NCBI GenBank assembly: GCA_002429315.1 | Contig: DIZC01000060.1 | Coordinates: 1 to 42,726 of the forward strand | From: Alphaproteobacteria bacterium UBA6038 | GTDB lineage: Bacteria > Pseudomonadota > Alphaproteobacteria > Micropepsales > Micropepsaceae | Length of the DNA: 42,726 nucleotides | Direction: 5' to 3' | In this document: positions 32,271 to 42,575 of the stretch, piece after piece | How positions within the stretch are numbered: the stretch's first letter is position 1 | Layout: each line of letters begins with the position of its first letter | The notes under the pieces: model-generated | The model's database searches: none | Seen by the model: only the letters and a program-made list of their open reading frames with translations | What the model was told of the DNA's origin: nothing | Made by a program: the position numbers and the translations under genes

Positions 32271-33254
32271 ATGCGCGCTCTGAAAAATATGCTGCTCGGG
32301 TGTCTCGGTGTCGCAGCGGCGCTGGCACCCGCGCGCGCGGCGGTGCTCATACCCATCGTGCTGGCTCCGAATTCCACCGCAACAGTGGTGTTTGGCATCA
32401 ATGACAACAACACCATCGCCGGCGGCTATGTCGGCACCGACGGTTTGGAGCGCGCCTTCTTCGGCAGCCTGGACGGCACCTACACGAGTTTTTCCGTGGG
32501 CACCGGCGGCAGCGAAGCGCGCGCCATCAACGACAACGGCTATATCGTCGGGTTCTCCAATTCCCAACATGGGACCACGGCGACGCAGCCCATTTTTGAG
32601 CGCCGGCCGAGCGGCAAAGTTCTGAACGTCACCGTCAATGGGCAGCAGCTGTTCGGCCGCGCGCAAGGCATCAACAATTCCGAGAACAGGTTTGCAGGTA
32701 CCTACTGGGATTTCGGGAGCCACGAATCCGTCGCCTTCGCCGGACATCATGGCAGGTACCGGCGCGACATTCGCATACCGTTGGTTCACCAGGCTAGCGA
32801 TGGCGAGGGCATCGACAGCACGAACGTCACGGTCGGCGATTTTTTCCAGCCGCCGACGCACGGCTTCATCAAGAGCGGCAACACACTGACGGTAGTCGAC
32901 TACCCCGGCAGCAACGTGGACGGCACCTCGCTCAAGGCAATCAACGACAACGGCCAGGCGGTGGGACAGTGGTCGGACACAGACGGAAACACCCACAGCT
33001 TCGTGCTTGATATCGCATCGAACGCCTTCACCGACATCAATGTCAGCGGCGCCACCAGAATCGAAGCGTGGAACATCAACGCGGCCGGCGCGGTCGCGGT
33101 GAACACCGATGTAGGCTCCTTCATCTGGTGCGCGCGGAAGCGGGCCTGCCCCGCCGGCGGCGCGACCGTCGCCGTACCGGTCCACCGTGCCGGGCGTTTT
33201 CCGCACTACAGCTGCAAGAGTCCCTGCACGAGTTTGCCGGCCCGGCGCGACTGA
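32271..33254 (+). CDS. Exported HAF-repeat-like protein
   Basis: This is a 327-residue protein. ATG 32271 follows GCGGGGA and opens a signal peptide (LKNMLLGCLGVAAALAPARA). Repeated units of about 45 residues carry a 'GINDNxxIAGxY' core: GINDNNTIAGGYVGTDGLER, AINDNGYIVGFSNSQHG, GINNSENRFAGTYWDFG, AINDNGQAVGQWSDTDGNTH. This resembles extracellular HAF-repeat proteins predicted to form beta-structures. The C-terminus has four cysteines (CARKRAC, CKSPC) and is arginine-rich, which may be a disulfide-bonded end or readthrough after a frameshift. No function is known. Confidence 0.7.
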   Translation: MRALKNMLLGCLGVAAALAPARAAVLIPIVLAPNSTATVVFGINDNNTIAGGYVGTDGLERAFFGSLDGTYTSFSVGTGGSEARAINDNGYIVGFSNSQHGTTATQPIFERRPSGKVLNVTVNGQQLFGRAQGINNSENRFAGTYWDFGSHESVAFAGHHGRYRRDIRIPLVHQASDGEGIDSTNVTVGDFFQPPTHGFIKSGNTLTVVDYPGSNVDGTSLKAINDNGQAVGQWSDTDGNTHSFVLDIASNAFTDINVSGATRIEAWNINAAGAVAVNTDVGSFIWCARKRACPAGGATVAVPVHRAGRFPHYSCKSPCTSLPARRD

Positions 33255-33348
33255 ACTCGGTTCAGGCTAAACGGTCCGCCGCACCCGGCCTTGCACTCGT
33301 GCGCGGGTGGGCTATGAACGGACGGTTTGCCAGCCGAGTTTTCTCGCC

Positions 33349-34332
33349 ATGATCGATCAAGTCGTCACCGTTTTCGGTGGATCGGGGTTTCTGGGCCGCC
33401 ATGCGGTCCGCGCGCTCGCCAAAGGTGGACTCGGTTATCGGCTGCGCGTCGCGGTGCGACGGCCCAATGCGGCGAACTTTCTGCTGCCGATGGGCCACGT
33501 CGGGCAGATCCAGCTGCTCCGCACGGATGTGCGCGATCCCGACGACGTTGCGCGCGCAGTCGCCAACTCCGATGCGGTGGTGAACCTCGTCGGCATCCTC
33601 AACCCCGCCGGCGGACAGAGCTTCAAGGCCGTACACGCCGACGCGCCGGCGATTATCGGCAAGGCGGCGAAGCAGGCCGGCGTGAGCACCCTCGTTCACA
33701 TTTCCACGCCCGGCATCAGCACGGACTCGGAATCGGATTACTCGCGCACAAAGGCCGAAGGCGAGATCGCATTGCACCGGGAATTCCCCGAGGCGACCAT
33801 TCTCCGCCCGTCGCTGGTGTTCGGGCCGGAGGACAATTTCTTCAACAAGTTCGCGAACCTTGCCCGCTTTTTGCCGATGTTGCCGCTGATCGGCGGCGGG
33901 CACACCAAATTCCAGCCGGTGTTCGCCGGCGACGTGGCCGACGCGATCGTAACGTGTATCGAGAATCCGGCGACGCGCGGCCAGACTTACGAACTCGGCG
34001 GGCCGGCCGTGTACACCTTCCGGGAGATGCTGCAGGCGATCCTGAAGGTCACGGCGCGGCGCAGGCTCTTTCTTCCGATTCCGTTTTCGCTGGCGAACAT
34101 CCCCGCGTTCTTCCTCCAGTTTCTGCCCGGCAAATTGCTGACGCCGGACCAGGTGACCTTTCTCAAGACCGACAATGTGGTTGCGCCGGATGCACGCACG
34201 CTGGCCGACCTTGGTATTGAGCCGGATTCGCTGGAGGCGGTGTTGCCGACCTATCTGTGGCGGTTCCGCCGCAAGGGCCAGTTCGAGAATTCGGCCGCCG
34301 AACGCGTCACCGGAATGCCCGCCGTGCGATGA
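33349..34332 (+). CDS. NDUFA9-like NAD-binding epimerase-family protein
   Basis: This 327-residue atypical SDR (NAD-dependent epimerase fold) is close to the complex I accessory subunit NDUFA9. ATG 33349 is chosen for MIDQVVTVFGGSGFLGRHAV, which places the cofactor motif GGSGFLG at residues 10-16. Further landmarks are AVNLVGIL-type SDAVVNLVGILNPAGG, the SDYSRTKAEGE catalytic-like stretch, ILRPSLVFGPEDNFFNKFA and the domain end ELGGPAVYTFREMLQ. In Alphaproteobacteria such genes are often near uppP, as here, with one gene between. A role in complex I stability or quinone metabolism is inferred from the family only. Confidence 0.87.
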   Translation: MIDQVVTVFGGSGFLGRHAVRALAKGGLGYRLRVAVRRPNAANFLLPMGHVGQIQLLRTDVRDPDDVARAVANSDAVVNLVGILNPAGGQSFKAVHADAPAIIGKAAKQAGVSTLVHISTPGISTDSESDYSRTKAEGEIALHREFPEATILRPSLVFGPEDNFFNKFANLARFLPMLPLIGGGHTKFQPVFAGDVADAIVTCIENPATRGQTYELGGPAVYTFREMLQAILKVTARRRLFLPIPFSLANIPAFFLQFLPGKLLTPDQVTFLKTDNVVAPDARTLADLGIEPDSLEAVLPTYLWRFRRKGQFENSAAERVTGMPAVR

Positions 34333-34339
34333 GTGCGCC

Positions 34340-35503
34340 TTAGCGGAACGCGTTCCGGACCTTCGCCAGGGTCCTGTGCAACTCGCTTTCTTTTTTTTTC
34401 TGCTCGCGGCGCACTGCGACTCCTTCGCGCAACGCGGCGCGGGCAATTTTCTGCCGCGCGGCCTCTTCCTTGCTCGCAGGCACGCCGGCCGCGATGTCCC
34501 GCAAATTCTTTTCGCGGTACATCTGGTACATGGTGTTGGCCTCCTCGAAGGTGGCACCCCCAACGCAGTAAGCAGCCTCGAATGTCTTCATCACCGTATC
34601 CAGCACCGCACTTCGTGGATGCCGCCGGTCGAGGTTCCAAGGGTCGGTGAAGCCGAACTGCACAAGCTCCATGGAGGGGAAGTAGAACAGCCGCTTGTTC
34701 AGATCGTCTTCCCGGCGGCGCAGGAACTCGTCCAGCGCTGCACGAATAACAGCCTTGGACACGGCGTTGGCTGTCAGGCAGCTGACTGGCCGGAACGTGG
34801 AAAGAAGGGGAATCGGCGAAACGGTGAACAGCACCTTCGCATTTGCTACGTGCCGCAATAATAGCCTGTAGATCGCCGCTATGCTCTGCTTCGTTTCCCG
34901 GACGCTCAGGACACGGAACTTGTGACGGCTTGGATCGAACGCCGCCTCTGGAACGGCCCGCCAGAACGTGCCACCCGTTTTCTCGTCATACCAGATTTCG
35001 GATAAACCCAGAGTGACGATGAAAAACTCAGTGGCGAGAAAAACGTCGCGGGTTCGCTTGCGAATCTCCTCGTCATAGCCGAACCCCTCCGCCTTGAAGC
35101 CATGCCAGAGCGGCACTTCCGGGGTTTTGTTCTCCAGCGCCCACTCGAACTGCCCGAGAATGGAAGCGACGTTTACCATCCCGTCGCTCATGCGCGAGAT
35201 GTAGATGTCTGGCTCCCGATCTCTGGCCAGATCGTAGCCTTGCGCCGAAAGATGGCGAGTGATGTTGGCAGCGAAGCAGCTGCCGAATGCGGTGATTTTC
35301 GTGCCGCGGGTCAGCAACGGCTCCGCCGGCAACCAGCCTTTCAGCAGATAATCCTGGAGGAAAGTTTTCGAAGCGTACTCATCAGTTCGTGGAATGTAGT
35401 TGAGTTCCCTTCCGCGGTGGAAGAGGTGGCCGCGGCGCTCTGATGCCGAGCCCTCGCCAGCCTCGACGTCGTTTTCTAAGGGTATCGTTTCGGCAACGGT
35501 CAT
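34340..35503 (-). CDS. GSCFA domain protein
   Basis: This 387-residue protein carries the name-giving motif ITAFGSCFAANITRHL near residue 70, then RMSDGMVNVASILGQFEWAL, FIVTLGLSEIWYDEKTGGTF, VLSVRETKQSIAAIYRLLLR and VLFTVSPIPLLSTFRP. GSCFA proteins are SGNH-hydrolase-like and often occur with capsule or exopolysaccharide genes, perhaps as esterases or acyltransferases. The C-terminus is a lysine/arginine-rich helix (REQKKKESELHRTLAK). It converges on the epimerase gene with a 7-bp gap and is followed by uppP upstream on the same strand. Confidence 0.88.
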   Translation of the reverse strand: MTVAETIPLENDVEAGEGSASERRGHLFHRGRELNYIPRTDEYASKTFLQDYLLKGWLPAEPLLTRGTKITAFGSCFAANITRHLSAQGYDLARDREPDIYISRMSDGMVNVASILGQFEWALENKTPEVPLWHGFKAEGFGYDEEIRKRTRDVFLATEFFIVTLGLSEIWYDEKTGGTFWRAVPEAAFDPSRHKFRVLSVRETKQSIAAIYRLLLRHVANAKVLFTVSPIPLLSTFRPVSCLTANAVSKAVIRAALDEFLRRREDDLNKRLFYFPSMELVQFGFTDPWNLDRRHPRSAVLDTVMKTFEAAYCVGGATFEEANTMYQMYREKNLRDIAAGVPASKEEAARQKIARAALREGVAVRREQKKKESELHRTLAKVRNAFR

Positions 35504-35572
35504 GAATGCAACGTGGTGAGGGGCGGATGACCTTAGACCCGCAGGAAAATTGGATCAACTCCGTCTAATCTT

Positions 35573-36388
35573 TCACATTTGGCCTACCAGCAATCCGATG
35601 AATAGCACCGCGCCGAGCGCGATGCGGTACCAGCCGAAGGGCTTCAATCCGTAGCGGCTCAGGAAGCGGATGAAGGTCAGCACCACGCCATAGGCGACGA
35701 TGAACGAGACGACGAAACCGATGGCGATCATGGAGAGATCGCTCGCCGAAAGCGCGTGCCATTTCTTGTAAAGCTGCAGGGCGGTGGCGCCGAACATGGT
35801 CGGCACCGCGAGATAGAAGGTGAAGTGCGCGATCGCGGCGCGCTCGATGCCCAGCAACTCGCCGCCGAGAATCGTGGCGCCGGAACGCGATACCCCCGGC
35901 AGGATCGCCAGCACCTGGCAGAAGCCCACCTGGAGCGCTTTGCCGAGCGGCAGGCGGTCGCCGTCGTGGTAGCGGGGCTTCGGCGCAATCCGCTCCAGCA
36001 CCAGAATGAGAATGCCGCCGAGCAGCATGGTGGCGGCAATCACGGGCAGCGCCGTTTCCGGGTTCAGCAGCACCGCGTTGATGATCTTGATCGACGCAGC
36101 GCCCACAATCGCCGCCGGCAGGAAAGCGACGAGCACCGCGAGCGCAAACCGCTGCGCGTTGCGATCGCGGGGCAAGCCGACAATGACGTTCACAAACTTG
36201 CGCCAGTACGCGGCCACGACAGCGAGAATCGCGCCGAGCTGAATGACGATGGTGAATGCTTCCCATCGATCGCCGGAGAGATGAAGCACCCGCTCGGCGA
36301 TCAGGAGATGCGCCGTGGAGGAGACCGGCAGGAACTCGGTCAGCCCCTCGATGACGCCGAGCAGCACCGCGTTCAGAAGGTCGTTCAT
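35573..36388 (-). CDS. uppP: Undecaprenyl-diphosphate phosphatase
   Basis: This 271-residue integral membrane enzyme recycles the lipid carrier of peptidoglycan and polysaccharide synthesis by removing one phosphate from undecaprenyl diphosphate; the activity confers bacitracin tolerance. The N-terminal glutamate-rich motif is GVIEGLTEFLPVSSTAHLLI, and the second conserved motif is LPGVSRSGATILGGELLG. Length matches the BacA/UppP family. A 106-bp copy of its first 35 codons is found at 39506-39611. Confidence 0.96.
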   Translation of the reverse strand: MNDLLNAVLLGVIEGLTEFLPVSSTAHLLIAERVLHLSGDRWEAFTIVIQLGAILAVVAAYWRKFVNVIVGLPRDRNAQRFALAVLVAFLPAAIVGAASIKIINAVLLNPETALPVIAATMLLGGILILVLERIAPKPRYHDGDRLPLGKALQVGFCQVLAILPGVSRSGATILGGELLGIERAAIAHFTFYLAVPTMFGATALQLYKKWHALSASDLSMIAIGFVVSFIVAYGVVLTFIRFLSRYGLKPFGWYRIALGAVLFIGLLVGQM

Positions 36389-36588
36389 CGCATCACCGCA
36401 GAATCACCAGCGTTACTGGAGCTACCATGCCGCCGCGGCAAGGTCAGCTAACCAAAGAGGCGCAGGCGACCAAATAGCCAGCAGGGCACATTGCGAGTGC
36501 GCCAAGCTGGGTCCTATGGTAGGCCAGCCATCGACTCCGAAGTTGGAACGGCGCTCGCACCTGTGCTAAAGCGGTTGGAGAGGAGCGC

Positions 36589-37020
36589 ATGAGCCATCGA
36601 ATACGTCCGCGATATCGGCTCAACTTAGCCAAGCTGCCGTGGTGGCGGCAGGCGTTCCTTTTCTTTATCGGAGCAGCGTTCCTCCTTCAAAGTTACGTGA
36701 CGCAGACGCACATCCATCCGCTTGCACCACCACCCGCGACCGGGAACAGACTTGCCTCCCTCGACTCGGATACGCCAGTGAAGGTTGGCAAACCAGATCA
36801 CGGGGCTCCTTCGCGCGACAGACTTCCAGCCAACGACGATCCGGCCAAATGTCCTCTGTGTCAGGCGGTGGGACATGCCGGGCAGTATGTCTGGCCCCAT
36901 GCTGCGGTATTCATTCTGCCGCAGCTATCGGCAGCAATTGTTCCGGTTACCGCGGCCATTCTGCGGATACCCGAACGCGCGTCCCACAACTGGCAGGGCC
37001 GCGCGCCACCACGCCTCTAA
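36589..37020 (+). CDS. DUF2946-like exported protein
   Basis: This 143-residue protein has a hydrophobic N-terminal segment (WWRQAFLFFIGAAFLLQSYV), a histidine stretch QTHIHPL, a CPLCQAVGHAGQY motif near residue 94 and a second hydrophobic segment. The arrangement resembles DUF2946 proteins, which are small, exported and commonly found next to TonB receptors or copper-handling genes. The cysteine and histidine residues could bind a metal. GAGAGGAG lies upstream of the ATG. The TonB receptor follows within 130 bases on the same strand. Confidence 0.72.
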   Translation: MSHRIRPRYRLNLAKLPWWRQAFLFFIGAAFLLQSYVTQTHIHPLAPPPATGNRLASLDSDTPVKVGKPDHGAPSRDRLPANDDPAKCPLCQAVGHAGQYVWPHAAVFILPQLSAAIVPVTAAILRIPERASHNWQGRAPPRL

Positions 37021-37148
37021 CTCCATCATGACGTAGCGAGACCGAGGCCCGCGCGGCGAAAGCCGTGCGATCCGTCCGGTCATTCATCCGCCACTTCGCC
37101 GCCCGCGAAACACATCGGCGGGCGTGCCCCATGAGGGGAACTGGAGTC

Positions 37149-39281
37149 ATGTCTGTTCATCCTTTGAAAACCTCGGCCGTTCTGGCCGGGCTTGTTGCTG
37201 CCATCGTTTCGCCAAGCGCGTCCTTGCGCGCGGACGAGGCACTGGAAACCGTCACGGTCACTGCGCAGCGGCTGTCGGAGGCCCGCAGCGGCATTCAGAC
37301 GCAAACCGGCGCTTCCACTTACAGCATCACCGCGGAAAACATCGAAGCCCAGCCCGGCGGCGAGAATGAGCAGCTGAATCAGGTGATTCTGCAAGCGCCC
37401 AGCGTGGCGCAGGACTCCTTTGGGCAGTTTCACGTGCGGGGAGAACATGCGGCCCTGCAATATCGCCTGAACGGCGTCATCCTGCCCGAAGGCATCAGTG
37501 TCTTCGGACAGACGCTCGATCCGCGGCTGGTGGGATCGATGAATCTCATCACCGGCGCGCTGCCGGCCGAATATGGCATCGTCACCGGCGGCATCGTCGA
37601 CGTTAAAACCAAAACCGGCCTCTTCGAGCCGGGCGGCGAGGTCGGCATCTACGGCGGCAGCCATAGCGAAATCGAGCCGAGCTTCGACTATGGCGGCTCG
37701 TCCGGCTCGCTCAATTACTTCGTTTCTGGCGACTACCTCACCAACACGCTGGGTATCGAATCGCCGGACGGCAGCGCCAATCCGCTGCACGACCGCACGA
37801 ACCAGTATCACGGCTTTGCCTATCTCGAAGACATCCTCGACGAGCACAGCAGCATCAGCGCGGTGCTGGGCGTATCGAACGACCGGTTCGAGATTCCCAA
37901 TTCCCGCGGGCTGCAACCTGACAGCGGCTTCGTGGTGAACGGACAGACCGACTTCCCGAGCACCGATGTCGACGAGCGGCAGCGCGAAATCACCGACTTC
38001 GGAATCCTGAGCTACCTTCACAGCCAAGGCGCATTTGATTTTCAGGTGTCGGGCTTCTTCCGCTATTCCAGCCTCGGGTTTGAGCCCGACCCGCTGGGCG
38101 ATCTCCTGTTCAACGGCATCGCGCAATCCGCCTTCAAGAGCGACAAGGCTTCCGGCGCGCAGGCCGACGGTGCGTGGCGGATCAGCGATACGCACACGCT
38201 GCGCGGCGGCCTGTTCTTCGAGCACGACGATGCGCTGAGCAACACGACATCGAGCGTGCTGCCGGCCACCTGCGCGCCGCCGGGGATACAGCCCTGCACC
38301 GAAAGCAGCGACATTCCCTTCGATATCGGGGACAACAACGCCGCCACGCAAAATATCTTCAGCGCCTATTTGCAGGATGAGTGGAAGCCGTTTTCGGATC
38401 TGACCATCAATTACGGCCTGCGTTGGGACCGTTACGATGCTTTCAGCGACGGCGATCAGCTGAGCCCCCGGCTCAATGCGGTGTGGCAAGCGACCGACAG
38501 CACAACGGTTCACGCGGGCTACGCGCGCTACTTCTCGCCGCCGCCGTTCGAGAACATCGCAACGGAATCCGTTCTGAAATTCCTCAACACCACGGCGGCG
38601 CCCAATTCCACCGTCAACGACACGCCGAAGGCGGAGCGGGCCAACTACTTCGATGCTGGGGTGAGTCAGAAAGTGATGGAGGGATTCACGCTGGGCGTGG
38701 ACAGCTACTATAAGATCTCCAAAGACCTGATCGATGAAGGCCAGTTCGGCGCGCCGATCATCCTCACGCCCTTCAACTACAAGGACGGCAAGCAGTACGG
38801 CCTGGAGTTCTCCGCCGATTACACTGTGGACAATCTGCTGGCTTACGCGAATGTCGGGCTTGGACACGCCGAAGGCAAAGACATCGTCTCGAGCCAGTTC
38901 CAGTTCGATCCCGGCGATCTCGCGTACATCCAGGATCACTTCATCCATCTCGATCATGAGCAGTACCTGACGATCTCCGCAGGCGCGTCCTACAAATTGT
39001 GGGAAGGCACGCGGCTGTCGGCCGATCTGCTCTATGGCTCGGGCCTGCGGAGGGACGGCACGGTGCCGAACGGCGATCACGTGCCGGGCTACACGCAGGT
39101 GAATCTGGGTCTCAGCCACGATTTCGATCTTGGCCCGGTCGACGGTCTCACCGCGCGTGTCGATGTGATCAATTTGTTCGACGAGAAATATCTGATCCGC
39201 GACGGCACCGGCATCGGCGTCGGCGCGCCGCAATACGGACCGCGGCGCGGCTTCTTCTTCGGCCTGTCGAAATCAATCTGA
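37149..39281 (+). CDS. TonB-dependent outer-membrane receptor
   Basis: This is a 710-residue receptor; ATG 37149 (MSVHPLKTSAVLAGLVAAIV) follows CTGGAG and starts a signal peptide. After ALETVTVTAQRL, resembling a TonB box region, comes a plug domain with QVILQAPSVAQDSFGQFHVR, EHAALQYRLNGVILPEGISV and AEYGIVTGGIVDVKTKTG. A 22-strand barrel follows with YLQDEWKPFSDLTINYGLRW and the closing VDVINLFDEKYLIRDGTGIG and PQYGPRRGFFFGLSKSI, ending in an aromatic-type C-terminal strand. The ligand is unknown. Its pairing with a DUF2946-like gene suggests a metal or metal complex. A strong hairpin follows the stop. Confidence 0.94.
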   Translation: MSVHPLKTSAVLAGLVAAIVSPSASLRADEALETVTVTAQRLSEARSGIQTQTGASTYSITAENIEAQPGGENEQLNQVILQAPSVAQDSFGQFHVRGEHAALQYRLNGVILPEGISVFGQTLDPRLVGSMNLITGALPAEYGIVTGGIVDVKTKTGLFEPGGEVGIYGGSHSEIEPSFDYGGSSGSLNYFVSGDYLTNTLGIESPDGSANPLHDRTNQYHGFAYLEDILDEHSSISAVLGVSNDRFEIPNSRGLQPDSGFVVNGQTDFPSTDVDERQREITDFGILSYLHSQGAFDFQVSGFFRYSSLGFEPDPLGDLLFNGIAQSAFKSDKASGAQADGAWRISDTHTLRGGLFFEHDDALSNTTSSVLPATCAPPGIQPCTESSDIPFDIGDNNAATQNIFSAYLQDEWKPFSDLTINYGLRWDRYDAFSDGDQLSPRLNAVWQATDSTTVHAGYARYFSPPPFENIATESVLKFLNTTAAPNSTVNDTPKAERANYFDAGVSQKVMEGFTLGVDSYYKISKDLIDEGQFGAPIILTPFNYKDGKQYGLEFSADYTVDNLLAYANVGLGHAEGKDIVSSQFQFDPGDLAYIQDHFIHLDHEQYLTISAGASYKLWEGTRLSADLLYGSGLRRDGTVPNGDHVPGYTQVNLGLSHDFDLGPVDGLTARVDVINLFDEKYLIRDGTGIGVGAPQYGPRRGFFFGLSKSI

Positions 39282-39323
39282 AGGTGGATGGGTGAAGGGC
39301 GGACGCGTCCTTCACCCACCTTC
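39281..39323 (+). terminator. Long hairpin directly after the TonB receptor stop
   Basis: AAGGTGGATGGGTGAAGG (39281-39298) pairs with a complementary arm TCCTTCACCCACCTT (about 39308-39322) around GCGGACGCG, with a small bulge. There is no T-run, so it would act with Rho or as an mRNA 3'-end stabiliser. Confidence 0.5.
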
Positions 39324-39331
39324 GCACGCCG

Positions 39332-39577
39332 ATGAAGCGGTTCATAGTCTCGGAGCGCCGGATGCGCGGACCGCGCAGGTCGCGAGTCCGCGTCGGTCCG
39401 TGGCCCTTCATTGTGTTTATCGTGGTGGCGTTGCTTACTGCCCTCTTAGGCTGCTGGATCGAGCGCCGGTACGAGGCGATTTGGATACAGCCGCATATCC
39501 ACGCGGAAGCACCCGCTCGGCGATCAGCAGATGCGCGGTGGAGGAGACCGGGGGAAACTCCGTTAGCCTCTCGATGA
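39332..39577 (+). CDS. Possible small membrane protein, 3' part altered
   Basis: The frame encodes RVGPWPFIVFIVVALLTALL with one clear membrane helix, followed by ERRYEAIWIQPHIHAEA. From about 39506 the sequence is antisense uppP relic, so the last 20 or so codons are not native and the protein, if real, is truncated. No ribosome site stands out before the ATG. I do not recognise the family. Confidence 0.3.
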   Translation: MKRFIVSERRMRGPRRSRVRVGPWPFIVFIVVALLTALLGCWIERRYEAIWIQPHIHAEAPARRSADARWRRPGETPLASR

Positions 39578-39611
39578 CACCGAACTGCACCGCATTCAGA
39601 AGATCGTTCAT
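39506..39611 (-). pseudogene. 106-bp relic of the uppP 5' end
   Basis: The minus strand encodes MNDLLNAVQFGVIERLTEFP and PVSSTAHLLIAERVL, matching the first 35 codons of uppP (36283-36388) at about 93 of 106 bases with no gaps. Key motif residues are altered (EGLTEFLP reads ERLTEFPP), and homology stops after codon 35. It has the same orientation as uppP, so the two form direct repeats around the DUF2946-TonB cassette. Confidence 0.85.
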
Positions 39612-39794
39612 GGGCAAGAGTCGCGAGTTACGCCAATGGCGTAGCCTGTCGTGAACATCGGGTCAGCAGATATCGCGGAAAGCCTTGCCGCAGCCATTCC
39701 GCGCCTGCATGGCCGCCCCTCACAATGGCTAACGCGACCGTGATTCCGGCCCACGGCCGATACCTCCTACATTCACACATAAACGGAGGGGCTC

Positions 39795-41111
39795 ATGCGC
39801 ATCGAAATCGTTACTGCCGTCATGGTGTTTGCCTGGATGACCTGTGCGCACGCCGAAGATGCAATGTTCCGTGGAAACCTTGCGCACGCGGGCATCTATG
39901 CAGGGCACCCCATCGCAGCCGCGCCCAGGCTCAAATGGACCTTCCACACCAAGGGACGGGTGGTCTCCTCCGCCGCGGTGGCGAACGGCACGGTCTACAT
40001 CGGCAGCACGGACACGCGCCTTTACGCCCTCGATCTCGCGACCGGAGCAAAGCGCTGGGAGTTCAGGGCCGGCGGGCGCGTGGTCTCATCGCCGGCGGTA
40101 TGGAACGGCGTCGTTTTCTTCGAAAGCTATAGTGGGGACTTCTATGCCCTCGATGCGGCGACGGGCGCGGTGAAATGGAAATTTGCGACCGCCGGCGAAC
40201 GTCGTTTCGCGGCAAAGCACCTGCACGGCAACCAGCCGGTCGCCGAGACCATGCCCGACCCGTTCGATATCTATCTTTCCTCGCCGGCGATATGGAACGG
40301 CACCGTCTATTTCGGCAGCGGCGACGGCAATGTGTACTCGCTGGATGCCACCACGGGCGCGCTCAAATGGAAGTACCAAACCGGCGATGTTGTGCATGCA
40401 TCGCCAGCTGTCGATCATGGTACGGTCTTCGTCGGCAGCTGGGACAGCTACATGTACGCGCTCGATGCAGGCACCGGCGCGCTCAGGTGGCGCTTCAAGA
40501 CGGGCGAAGATCCGGACATCCACAACCAGCAGGGCATCCAGTCTTCCGCGGCGGTGGCGGACGGCGTCGTCTATTTCGGCTGCCGCGACTCACATTTGTA
40601 CGCGGTGGACGAGAAGACCGGTAAGCAGCAATGGGTATTCAGCACGAAACCGTCCTGGGTCATTGCTTCACCGGCCGTGCGAGACGGCGTGGTCTATGCC
40701 GCCACCTCGGATAGCGGGCTATTCTTCGCGCTGGAAGCCAAAACGGGCGCGCAGCTGTTTTCACTCGATTTCCACCACTGGCCGATGTTCTCTTCTCCCG
40801 CGCTGGTGGACAGCTTCGTCTATATCGGCTCCGGGGAGGGCAAGCTCCTTGCCATCGATCTGAAGAACCGACGCCTCGCGTGGGAATTTCAGACTGACGG
40901 TTCGAAGACCCTGCTGCCCGGCTACTCTAATCCGGACGGCAGCCCAAACTATTACGCGGTGCAAGCGGGCGATTTCTACGACGATGTGGTGGTCTCGGTC
41001 GACAAGCTGATGAATCTCGGTCAGGTGGATGCATCGCCGGTGGTCGCCGGCAACCTGATCGTCTTCGGCGCCACCGACGGCAATGTATACGCGCTGGGAT
41101 CGTCTGGCTGA
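39795..41111 (+). CDS. PQQ-type beta-propeller repeat protein (BamB-like fold), exported
   Basis: This 438-residue protein has a signal peptide (IVTAVMVFAWMTCAHA) and seven or so blades carrying the repeat 'SSPAVxNGxVYxGSxDxxLYALDAxTGxxxW': for example SSAAVANGTVYIGSTDTRLY, SSPAIWNGTVYFGSGDGNVY, ASPAVDHGTVFVGSWDSYMY, SSAAVADGVVYFGCRDSHLY, and the last SPVVAGNLIVFGATDGNVYA. It shares the fold of quinoprotein dehydrogenases and BamB, but dehydrogenase catalytic residues were not noted. ACGGAGGGGCTC lies before the ATG. It is monocistronic, and partner and ligand are unknown. Confidence 0.9.
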   Translation: MRIEIVTAVMVFAWMTCAHAEDAMFRGNLAHAGIYAGHPIAAAPRLKWTFHTKGRVVSSAAVANGTVYIGSTDTRLYALDLATGAKRWEFRAGGRVVSSPAVWNGVVFFESYSGDFYALDAATGAVKWKFATAGERRFAAKHLHGNQPVAETMPDPFDIYLSSPAIWNGTVYFGSGDGNVYSLDATTGALKWKYQTGDVVHASPAVDHGTVFVGSWDSYMYALDAGTGALRWRFKTGEDPDIHNQQGIQSSAAVADGVVYFGCRDSHLYAVDEKTGKQQWVFSTKPSWVIASPAVRDGVVYAATSDSGLFFALEAKTGAQLFSLDFHHWPMFSSPALVDSFVYIGSGEGKLLAIDLKNRRLAWEFQTDGSKTLLPGYSNPDGSPNYYAVQAGDFYDDVVVSVDKLMNLGQVDASPVVAGNLIVFGATDGNVYALGSSG

Positions 41112-41327
41112 CCAGCGGAGCTTGACTTTTGAGGCCATGCGTCCTAGATGATGGACACAATCTCCCGGGATCGCGCGACGCGCTTCTTCAAAGCCTGTCA
41201 TCCGGGGACATTTCGAAACAATCTCCGTTAGCTCCAGTTGCGCGTGGAAGGCGGTAACCCGCTCCATGGCGATTCGCGTGCCGTTCCGGTCCGCGGGCCC
41301 CGGCGCACAAGGAAACAAGGAATACCA

Positions 41328-42566
<1,239 letters not shown>

Positions 42567-42575
42567 ATCGGGACC

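Noticed and set aside
36389..36588. Cobalamin or other riboswitch before the DUF2946-TonB pair
   Set aside because: No conserved box sequence or multi-stem core could be recognised in this 200-bp gap.
37080..39233. 717-codon minus-strand frame opposite the TonB receptor
   Set aside because: No ribosome site, signal or family pattern; the plus strand carries plug and barrel motifs throughout.
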